Positions 56,859 through 64,000 of a stretch of 64,000 bases of DNA are shown here, one piece after another. This stretch comes from an uncultured Candidatus Thioglobus sp. (lineage in GTDB: Bacteria; Pseudomonadota; Gammaproteobacteria; PS1; Pseudothioglobaceae): positions 496,001-560,000 of the forward strand of contig CAJJCX010000004.1 of the NCBI GenBank assembly GCA_905182815.1. The letters are read 5' to 3'. Both the position numbers and the translations under genes were made by a program. A model generated the notes under the pieces. That model searched no databases and was not told where the DNA came from. It was given only the letters and a program-made list of their open reading frames with translations. Position 1 is the first letter of the stretch, and each line of letters begins with the position of its first letter.

Positions 56859-59800
56859 TCAATCAACCCACTTTCTGGCATTTTCAAACATCCTCATCCA
56901 TGGCGACCTTTCTTGCCAATCATTAGGATGCCATGAGTTTTGAATTGATCTAAAAACTCTTTCAGGGTGGGGCATCATAATTGTAATTCTTCCTGAGTCA
57001 TCACACATACTTGCAATACCGTCTTCTGATCCATTTGGGTTGTGTGGATAAGTTTGGGTTTTTTTGCCTGAGTAATCGACGTATTGCATAGCAATATTAC
57101 TTTTACTTTGCTGAGAGGTAAATTTTGCCCTTCCTTCTCCATGGGCAATTGCTATTGGCATAATAGAGCCCTCCATTCCATTAAAAAGTATGGAGTTAGT
57201 TTGTTCAATTTTAACGCTTGTAAGGCGAGCTTCAAATTGCTCCGAGGTGTTTTTTTCAAATGAAGGCCAATTCTGTGAGCCAGGAATAATTTCTTTTAAA
57301 TTAGAAACCATTTGGCAGCCATTACAAACACCAAGAGTAAAGCTATCAGTTCTGGAAAAATATTCTGAAAATTCATCTTTTGCCTTACTATTTAGAAGGA
57401 TAGAGTTTGCCCAGCCTCTACCTGCACCTAAAACATCGCCATATGAAAAACCGCCACATGCTGCTAAACCTTGGAATTGTTTCAATGATTTGTTTCCAGA
57501 AAGAATTTCACTCATATGGACATCATAAGCATCAAAGCCAGCTTGTGAAAAAGCAGCAGCCATTTCAACATGGCCATTGATACCTTGCTCCCTTAAAATA
57601 GCAATTTTTGGCTTTATTCCGGTGTTTATATAAGGCGCACTTATCGATTCATTAATATCATAAGTCGTTTTAACTTTTAAACCATCAGAAGTTTCTAGTA
57701 GCTCCTTATTTTCTGACTCTGAGCATATTGGATTATCTCGAAGCTTAGAAATTTCAAAAGAGGTTGATGACCACTCTTTGTGAAGATTCTTTCTCTGTTC
57801 GCGAAATACTAGTTTCTTTTCTTGATAGATTAAAATTTCATCAGTATTATTTACTTTAGCAATAGGCCTCGTGAATTTTTTAAGGCCAATGTCTTCAAGC
57901 TCTTTGAGAACTATAGATTTATTTATAATTGGGATTTGAATAATACAGCCTAACTCTTCATTAAAGAGTTCATTTATAGTATTAGTGCCAATGATTTCCA
58001 TACCACAATGAGATGCAAATGCCATTTCGAATAAAGTTGTAATAACGCCTCCATCAGAGCGATCATGATAAGCGCTAATTAACTTTTCTTTATTGAACTT
58101 ATTTATTAATGAAAAGAACTTGGCAAATAAAATTGGATCATCAAGATCTGGAGAAGTTTTTCCAACTTGGTTGTAAACTTGCGCTAAACAAGACCCTCCC
58201 ATTCTATTTCTTCCTAGTCCTAGGTCAATTAAAAAAAGCTCTGAATCAATTTTGGTATCAAGCAAGGGTGTGATTTGTAGTCTTGCATCAGGTATTTTTG
58301 AGAATGCACTAATTATTAAGGATAGGGGCGCTGTAACTGATTTTTCATCTCCATTTTCATTCCATGTGCTTTTCATAGACATTGAATCTTTGCCAACGGG
58401 TATTGTTAGTCCTAATTTGGGACAAAGCTCGATACCAATTGCTTTAACAGCCTCATAAAGCTTTGCATCTTCTCCTGGAAATCCACTTGCACACATCCAG
58501 TTAGCCGAGAGATTGATGTGACTTATGTCTTCAATATAGGCGCTGAGTAGGTTAGTCAATGCTTCTCCAACACTCATTCTTGCCGCTGCCGCTGCATTAA
58601 TAAGGGACAAAGGCGTTTTTTCACCAATTGACATGGCTTCACCTTGGTATCCAGAATAGTCTGCTAATGAAATAGCACAATCTGCTACAGGCACTTGCCA
58701 TGGTCCAATCATTTGATCTCTGGCAATGAGCCCAGTAACTGAGCGATCAGCAATAGTTATTAGGAAATTTTTGCTTGCAACTGTAGGAAGTTTTAAAAGG
58801 CGACTAATAGCTTCATTAAGCTTTATTGTGCTGTTATTAAATTCCTTCTCATTATTTGGAAGTGATGAGACATCTTTGAGAGTTTTTGGTGTTGATCCAA
58901 AGAGTAAAGACATTTCAAGGTCAATTGGTTTATTCTTAAAATGAGAGTCTTCAAGAGTTAAATGCTGATTATCGGTTGCATTTCCTAAGACAGCAAAAGG
59001 CGCCCTTTCTTTGATACATATTTGACGAAATAAATCAACGCTCTCTTCTTTAATCGCAAGAACATATCTTTCTTGAGACTCATTGCACCATATCTCAAGT
59101 GGAGACATTTTTGTTTCGTCATTTGGTATTGATCTTAGTTGAAGATTAGCACCTTTTTGAGAGTCATTGACTAGTTCAGGGATTCCATTTGAAAGCCCAC
59201 CTGCACCAATGTCATGGATTGAAACAATTGGATTTTTGTTACCTAAATGAATGCAAGAATTAATAACTTCTTGGGCACGTCTTTGCATCTCTGGGTTTGC
59301 TCTTTGAACTGAAGCAAAGTCAAGCTCTTGGCTCTGATCTCCACTACCCACACTTGATGCAGCGCCACCACCTAAGCCAATTAACATAGCAGGACCACCA
59401 AGAACTATGAGAACATCTCCATCAGAAATTGAGCCTTTTTCGACATGGTCTTCTCTTATATTTCCAAGGCCACCAGCGAGCATAATTGGTTTGTGATAGC
59501 CTCTAATTTCATTATTTTCAGTTTTTTGCTCATATGTCCTAAAATATCCACAAGTATTTGGCCTGCCAAATTCATTATTAAATGAAGCAGCGCCAAGAGG
59601 CCCATCAATCATAATTTCAAGAGCAGATGCAATTTGACTTGGCTTACCGTAATCTTTTTCCCAGGGGTTGATTGAATTTGGTATTTTTAAGTTTGAAACT
59701 GAAAATCCACTAAGACCTACTTTTGGTTTTGATCCTCTTCCCGTTGCGCCTTCATCCCTAATTTCTCCTCCCGATCCGGTTGCAGCTCCAGGTTCAGGAG

Positions 59801-60698
59801 CAATTGCCGTAGGGTGGTTGTGAGTTTCTACTTTAATTAACACCGCTTTTTCTGCAATTGATGTTGTATAAACACCTTCATGGTTGGGCTCAAAAAAACT
59901 TGATTTATAGCCACTCATAACAGCTGAATTATCACTATAGACTGATAGAAGTCCTTTTGGACTTTTATGATAAGTATTCTTAATCATGTCAAATAGTGAG
60001 ATTGCTTGTTTTTCTGAATCGATGGTCCAGTCTGCATTAAAAATTTTATGTCTACAATGCTCTGAATTAGCTTGAGCAAACATCATTAACTCAATGTCCC
60101 TGGGATTTCTTCTTAGTTTATAAAAGTTATCGTACAAATAATTCATTTCACCATCGCTAAGGGCAAGGCCTAATTCAACATTTGCACTAATGATTGCAGA
60201 TTTTCCATCTTTAAGGATGTCTATACTTTTGTATGAATTTGGCTTTAATTCGTCAAATAATAAGCTTGAATCATCAATATTTTTAAGATGAGATTCAGTC
60301 ATCCTATCCATTACAAAGTTAAGAATATCCTCTAATTCTTCAGATTTAATTTTTTGGCTAAAATGATAAATAATTCCTCGTTCAATTCTTTTGATTTCAT
60401 TAAGGCTACAAAGCTGACAAATATCAGTTGCCTTTGAGGACCATGGTGATATGGTTCCAATCCTAGGAATTATTATAATTTTTTGAAGTGAGTTCGAAGC
60501 GTCTAACTGAGGAGAATAATTTAATAGTTTATCAAGAATTAATTGACTTTTATTGCTAAGCTTAGAGCCTGTTTCAATAAAATGAATGTATTCCGAAGAT
60601 AATAGTTTTATATGTGGAAAAGCGGAATTTATTTTTTCATTGAGATCCCTGACTTTAAAATTTCGAAGTGCTTGAATTCCCGAATGAAATGAAATCAT
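56859..60698 (-). CDS. purL: Phosphoribosylformylglycinamidine synthase
   Basis: 1279 residues, the large single-chain form. It converts FGAR to FGAM in purine synthesis using glutamine. [34 protein letters not shown] is in the first synthase half. The C-terminal glutaminase has nucleophile Cys in [13 protein letters not shown] and the His/Glu pair in MMPHPERVF. It overlaps yebC by 4 nt. All parts look intact, which contrasts with the indels seen elsewhere. Confidence 0.97.
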   Translation of the reverse strand: MISFHSGIQALRNFKVRDLNEKINSAFPHIKLLSSEYIHFIETGSKLSNKSQLILDKLLNYSPQLDASNSLQKIIIIPRIGTISPWSSKATDICQLCSLNEIKRIERGIIYHFSQKIKSEELEDILNFVMDRMTESHLKNIDDSSLLFDELKPNSYKSIDILKDGKSAIISANVELGLALSDGEMNYLYDNFYKLRRNPRDIELMMFAQANSEHCRHKIFNADWTIDSEKQAISLFDMIKNTYHKSPKGLLSVYSDNSAVMSGYKSSFFEPNHEGVYTTSIAEKAVLIKVETHNHPTAIAPEPGAATGSGGEIRDEGATGRGSKPKVGLSGFSVSNLKIPNSINPWEKDYGKPSQIASALEIMIDGPLGAASFNNEFGRPNTCGYFRTYEQKTENNEIRGYHKPIMLAGGLGNIREDHVEKGSISDGDVLIVLGGPAMLIGLGGGAASSVGSGDQSQELDFASVQRANPEMQRRAQEVINSCIHLGNKNPIVSIHDIGAGGLSNGIPELVNDSQKGANLQLRSIPNDETKMSPLEIWCNESQERYVLAIKEESVDLFRQICIKERAPFAVLGNATDNQHLTLEDSHFKNKPIDLEMSLLFGSTPKTLKDVSSLPNNEKEFNNSTIKLNEAISRLLKLPTVASKNFLITIADRSVTGLIARDQMIGPWQVPVADCAISLADYSGYQGEAMSIGEKTPLSLINAAAAARMSVGEALTNLLSAYIEDISHINLSANWMCASGFPGEDAKLYEAVKAIGIELCPKLGLTIPVGKDSMSMKSTWNENGDEKSVTAPLSLIISAFSKIPDARLQITPLLDTKIDSELFLIDLGLGRNRMGGSCLAQVYNQVGKTSPDLDDPILFAKFFSLINKFNKEKLISAYHDRSDGGVITTLFEMAFASHCGMEIIGTNTINELFNEELGCIIQIPIINKSIVLKELEDIGLKKFTRPIAKVNNTDEILIYQEKKLVFREQRKNLHKEWSSTSFEISKLRDNPICSESENKELLETSDGLKVKTTYDINESISAPYINTGIKPKIAILREQGINGHVEMAAAFSQAGFDAYDVHMSEILSGNKSLKQFQGLAACGGFSYGDVLGAGRGWANSILLNSKAKDEFSEYFSRTDSFTLGVCNGCQMVSNLKEIIPGSQNWPSFEKNTSEQFEARLTSVKIEQTNSILFNGMEGSIMPIAIAHGEGRAKFTSQQSKSNIAMQYVDYSGKKTQTYPHNPNGSEDGIASMCDDSGRITIMMPHPERVFRSIQNSWHPNDWQERSPWMRMFENARKWVD

Positions 60699-61435
60699 AG
60701 TTCAGACATTAATTCGTCTGAAATTTCAGCGTTATGATAGACCTCCTGGGTGTCATCAAGGTCTTCAAGCCAGTCTATGAGTTTAATAAATTTCTCAGCA
60801 TCCTCCATATTAAGCTCAATACGGCTTGCTGGCTCCATAGTAATTTGAGAGTGATCAGGAGTTAAGTTACTCGCAATGAGTGCATCTTTAACAGGAAAAA
60901 AACTATCTGGACTAGTTACTACGTCAATAGAGCCATCATCATTGACAATAATATCTTCAGCTCCAGATTCTAAAGCAACCTCCATGATTTCATCCTCATC
61001 TCCTGAGGCAAAGCTTATAAAACCTTGTTTTGTGAACATATATGCGACTGACCCATCTGTTCCTAAATTACCTCCATGCTTTGAAAAAGCATGCCTAACA
61101 TCTGAGACAGTGCGATTTTTATTATCAGTGAGGCAATCGACCATGATGGCAGTTCCTCCTAATCCATAGCCCTCATAACGTATTTCTTCATAATTATCAC
61201 CCTCTAAATCACCAGAGCCTCTCTTTACCGCATTTTCTATCGTATCACGCTTCATATTTGCTGCTAGAGACTTATCAATAATAGCGCGCAGAGAAGGATT
61301 ATTTTCTAGAACACCACCACCTTTTTTTGCCGCAATAACAATCTCTTTAATGAGCTTAGTGAACACTTTTCCACGCTTAGCATCCTGCGCTCCTTTCCTG
61401 TGCTGAATGTTGTGCCATTTACTATGTCCTGCCAT
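60695..61435 (-). CDS. yebC: YebC/PmpR family translation or transcription factor
   Basis: 246 residues. It opens [28 protein letters not shown], with [41 protein letters not shown]. Long called a DNA-binding regulator, the family has more recently been tied to relief of ribosome stalling. It usually precedes ruvC in proteobacteria, but here purL follows (4-nt overlap) and nadA lies upstream. Confidence 0.93.
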   Translation of the reverse strand: MAGHSKWHNIQHRKGAQDAKRGKVFTKLIKEIVIAAKKGGGVLENNPSLRAIIDKSLAANMKRDTIENAVKRGSGDLEGDNYEEIRYEGYGLGGTAIMVDCLTDNKNRTVSDVRHAFSKHGGNLGTDGSVAYMFTKQGFISFASGDEDEIMEVALESGAEDIIVNDDGSIDVVTSPDSFFPVKDALIASNLTPDHSQITMEPASRIELNMEDAEKFIKLIDWLEDLDDTQEVYHNAEISDELMSEL

Positions 61436-61458
61436 ATCTGTTTAATTTCTCCAAAAAA

Positions 61459-62427
61459 TTACTTAGTAAATTCTAGTAAGCGATGAATTGAGTGTTGTGC
61501 TTTTTCTATGATTTGAGCACTAATTCTAATTTCATTTTTACCTGTACTTAAAGTATCAAGGCATTTTTCAAGTGTATTCATTGCCATCCAATTGCAATGA
61601 GCACATGATTCGCAGTCTGCACCTTCGCCCATAGTTGGAGCTTCAATAAATTTTTTATTTGGCGCTATTTCCTTCATTTTATGAAAAATACCATTATCAG
61701 TAGCAACGATAAACATATTTTCAGGCCTTGAAGCTGCAGCATTAATTAGTTGAGTTGTAGAGCCAACAACATCTGCAAGTGCGATAACATCCTTTGGCGA
61801 TTCAGGATGAACCAGAACTCCAGCCTCTGGATGGAGCTGCATTAACCTTTTAAGGCCTTCAGCTTTAAACTCTTCATGAACAATACATGCCCCATCCCAC
61901 ATGAGCATTTCAATTCCAGTTTTGGACTGCACATAATGTCCTAGGTGTTTATCTGGAGCCCAAAGAACTTTTTTTCCTTCGCTATGAAGTTTCTCAACAA
62001 CTTTAAGTGCACTTCCCGAAGTGACAACCCAGTCAGCTCGAGCTTTAACCTCAGCTGAAGTGTTTGCATAAACAACAACAACATGATCAGGGTTCTGGTC
62101 ACAAAATTCTGAAAATTCATTAATTGGGCACGATAAGTCAAGAGAGCATGTGGCTTGGTCATCTAGAACAAGCACTCTTTTTTCGGGAGATAATATTTTG
62201 GCAGTTTCACCCATAAATTTAACACCAGCTACGATAATTGTCTCGGCATCACTATTTTGTCCAAATCTAGCCATTTCTAGAGAGTCTGAAACTATGCCGC
62301 CCGATTCTTCAGCTAATATTTGTAAGTCTGAGCTGACATAATAATGAGCAACAAGAGTTGCATTATTTTGCTTTAAGGCTTCCTTAATTAAATTTTCTAT
62401 CGGTCGATCAATTACTATATCTTGCAT
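61459..62427 (-). CDS. nadA: Quinolinate synthase A
   Basis: 322 residues. It condenses iminoaspartate and DHAP to quinolinate for NAD synthesis. Cluster cysteines lie in [10 protein letters not shown], the [11 protein letters not shown] region and [32 protein letters not shown] opens the substrate region. nadB and nadC are not here. It lies between aspS (2-nt gap) and yebC. Confidence 0.96.
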   Translation of the reverse strand: MQDIVIDRPIENLIKEALKQNNATLVAHYYVSSDLQILAEESGGIVSDSLEMARFGQNSDAETIIVAGVKFMGETAKILSPEKRVLVLDDQATCSLDLSCPINEFSEFCDQNPDHVVVVYANTSAEVKARADWVVTSGSALKVVEKLHSEGKKVLWAPDKHLGHYVQSKTGIEMLMWDGACIVHEEFKAEGLKRLMQLHPEAGVLVHPESPKDVIALADVVGSTTQLINAAASRPENMFIVATDNGIFHKMKEIAPNKKFIEAPTMGEGADCESCAHCNWMAMNTLEKCLDTLSTGKNEIRISAQIIEKAQHSIHRLLEFTK

Positions 62428-62429
62428 TT

Positions 62430-64000
62430 TTAAGACTTAGCTGGAAGGCTAACTTTAATATTTAATTCTTTAAGTTGAGATTTAGAAACACTTGAAGGGG
62501 CATCAGTTAAAAGACATGCCGCAGTTTGAGTTTTAGGAAAAGCTATCACGTCTCTTATAGAGTCTGTCTTACTAAGAGTCATAACTAATCTGTCAAGACC
62601 AAAAGCAATTCCGCCATGAGGAGGGCAGCCATAATCTAGTGCATCGAGTAGGAATCCAAACTTTTCTCTTGCTTCTTCATCTTCTATTCCAAGAAGTTTT
62701 AAGACAGTTTTTTGCATCTCACTTTTATGAATTCGAATTGAGCCACCGCCTACTTCAGAGCCATTAATTACTAAATCATATGCACGTGAAAGTGACTTCT
62801 CAGGGTTCTCTAAAAGTGTTTTGGTATCAACGCTAGGAGCTGTAAATGGATGATGAATTGCATTGAGTGATCCATCATCTGATACATCAAACATTGGAAA
62901 GTCAATCACCCAGATTGGAGCCCACTCTTTATCGAAAAGATTTAAATCCTTTGCTAGCTTTTCTCTAAGGCTTCCAAGGGCTTCATTTACAATTTTGGAT
63001 TTATCTGCCCCAAAGAAGATAATGTCTCCTCTCTTAGCCTCTGTTAAATCAATAACTTGTTGCGTTACATCATCACCAAGAAATTTAATAATTGGCGAGG
63101 AAGGCCCATCATCATTTATCTTTATGTAAGCTAATCCTTTTGCGCCATAAATGCTGACAAATTTTGTATAGTCGTCAATTTGTTTGCGACTAATTGTTGC
63201 TCCTCCTGGAACTTTGAGGGCTGCTACTCTGCCTTTTTCACTATTAGCTGGACCAGAAAAGACTTTAAATTCAACATCTTTCATGATTTCATTAACATCA
63301 ACTAATTTTAGAGGGATCCTTAAGTCAGGTCTATCAACACCATAAAGACTAATAGCATCGTCATAAGTAATAGTTGGAAATTTTTTAGGTAAATCAATAC
63401 TCCCTACTTCTTTAAATAGGCCTCTTACCATTTCTTCCATTAGTGATGTTATTTCCTCTTCATTCATAAAAGAAGTTTCAACATCCAGCTGCGTAAATTC
63501 TGGCTGACGGTCGGCTCTTAAGTCTTCATCTCTGAAGCATTTAACTATTTGATAATACCTTTCAAAGCCTGACATCATTAGAAGCTGTTTAAAGAGCTGC
63601 GGGGATTGAGGTAATGCAAAAAAACTACCTTCATGAGTTCTTGATGGTACAAGGTAATCCCTAGCACCTTCTGGAGTTGCTTTTGTTAAAAAAGGGGTTT
63701 CAATGTCTAAGAAATCATTCTTATCCATAAAATCTCGCATGAAATGTGTGACCTTAGATCTTAGCCTTAATCTTTGCTGCATTTCATCTCTTCGAAGATC
63801 CAGATAGCGATATTTAAGTCTGACTTCTTCAGAGGTTTCCATCGAGTCGAGCTGAAATGGAATGGGCTTAGATGCATTTAAAATTTCAATTTTATCTGCA
63901 AGCACCTCAATTTCACCAGTTGGAATCTTTTTATTGATCATTTCGCTATCTCTTGCTAGAACCTTTCCAGTAACTTTAATAACAAATTCATTACGAATTG
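62430..64000 (-). CDS. aspS: Aspartate--tRNA ligase, 5' end outside the window
   Basis: The reading frame passes through the window edge at 64000, so the start and about the first 70-80 residues are missing; the visible piece opens [18 protein letters not shown], part of the N-terminal anticodon domain. An internal Met at 63941 is not the start. Class II motifs are seen: [39 protein letters not shown]-type motif 2 ([17 protein letters not shown]) and [11 protein letters not shown] (motif 3). The GAD insert is present. It charges tRNA-Asp. Confidence 0.97.
   Translation of the reverse strand, partial: IRNEFVIKVTGKVLARDSEMINKKIPTGEIEVLADKIEILNASKPIPFQLDSMETSEEVRLKYRYLDLRRDEMQQRLRLRSKVTHFMRDFMDKNDFLDIETPFLTKATPEGARDYLVPSRTHEGSFFALPQSPQLFKQLLMMSGFERYYQIVKCFRDEDLRADRQPEFTQLDVETSFMNEEEITSLMEEMVRGLFKEVGSIDLPKKFPTITYDDAISLYGVDRPDLRIPLKLVDVNEIMKDVEFKVFSGPANSEKGRVAALKVPGGATISRKQIDDYTKFVSIYGAKGLAYIKINDDGPSSPIIKFLGDDVTQQVIDLTEAKRGDIIFFGADKSKIVNEALGSLREKLAKDLNLFDKEWAPIWVIDFPMFDVSDDGSLNAIHHPFTAPSVDTKTLLENPEKSLSRAYDLVINGSEVGGGSIRIHKSEMQKTVLKLLGIEDEEAREKFGFLLDALDYGCPPHGGIAFGLDRLVMTLSKTDSIRDVIAFPKTQTAACLLTDAPSSVSKSQLKELNIKVSLPAKS

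Noticed and set aside
1-64000. Mobile elements, prophage, CRISPR, toxin-antitoxin islands, tRNA or rRNA genes
   Set aside because: Intergenic regions are short and hold no transposase, integrase, spaced repeats or cloverleaf sequence that I can see.

Overview
This window is AT-rich, tightly packed bacterial chromosome carrying almost only housekeeping genes. The gene content points to a gammaproteobacterium: mnmA-hflD, divergent bamE/fur, divergent ratA/smpB, ybgC-tolQRA, rlmN...ispG, a single-chain purL, rluE and dinG. The low GC, short intergenic spaces and many 1-20 nt gene overlaps suggest a streamlined marine lineage, perhaps of the SUP05/Thioglobus type. That placement is inference; no rRNA is present to settle it. 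I see no prophage, insertion sequence, CRISPR array, tRNA or rRNA.

Layout. 1-5.4 kb (minus): an FtsB-like fragment, an RDD protein, xseA, an Smr protein, rpsT, hflD, mnmA and a PhoH ATPase. 5.5-10.9 kb: a secreted polysaccharide deacetylase, then miaB, mscS, a degenerate LytM lipoprotein, a DedA/YqaA protein and glyQ. 11-13.9 kb: the methyl cycle, with ahcY behind an SAH riboswitch and metK behind a SAM-II-type riboswitch, each with its own promoter at the aptamer's 5' edge. 13.9-19.3 kb: ccmAB, bamE/fur, znuB, prfA and hemA. 19.4-26.5 kb (plus): ruvB, ybgC, tolQRA (tolA frameshifted), glyS, dtd and an ArsC-like protein. 26.5-29.8 kb: thioredoxin, ruvC, a CDF metal transporter, a 0.67-kb intergenic region with a Fur-box promoter and a short terminated transcript, and a 2-Cys peroxiredoxin. 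29.9-33.5 kb (minus): dinG, ispB (frameshifted) and rlmE. 33.7-41.2 kb: typA, an RND transporter, ruvA and leuCD. 41.4-46.3 kb: an asparagine-synthase-type amidotransferase, rnhA, a DUF455 protein (frameshifted), rluE, ratA/smpB and an HU gene. 46.3-56.2 kb: an alpha/beta hydrolase, an FAD oxidoreductase, ndk, rlmN, a small membrane protein, ispG, a DUF2062 protein, dxs, trhO (frameshifted), a methyltransferase and grxD. 56.2-64 kb (minus): a YgjP-like protease, purL, yebC, nadA and aspS (cut by the window edge).

How the genes work together. metK and ahcY make SAM and clear SAH under matching RNA sensors. dxs, ispG and ispB lie on the MEP-to-quinone-tail route. RuvA, RuvB and RuvC are all present but at three separate sites. 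Many products modify or quality-control tRNA, rRNA and translation (MnmA, MiaB, RlmN, RlmE, RluE, TrhO, Dtd, SmpB, TypA, PrfA). Fur and a strong Fur-box promoter indicate iron control.

The most noteworthy signals are the paired SAM-II/SAH riboswitches and a Fur-controlled transcript of about 260 nt whose terminator loop copies the 16S anti-Shine-Dalgarno core. Five single-base indels in four otherwise conserved genes suggest residual sequencing error, although real decay cannot be excluded.
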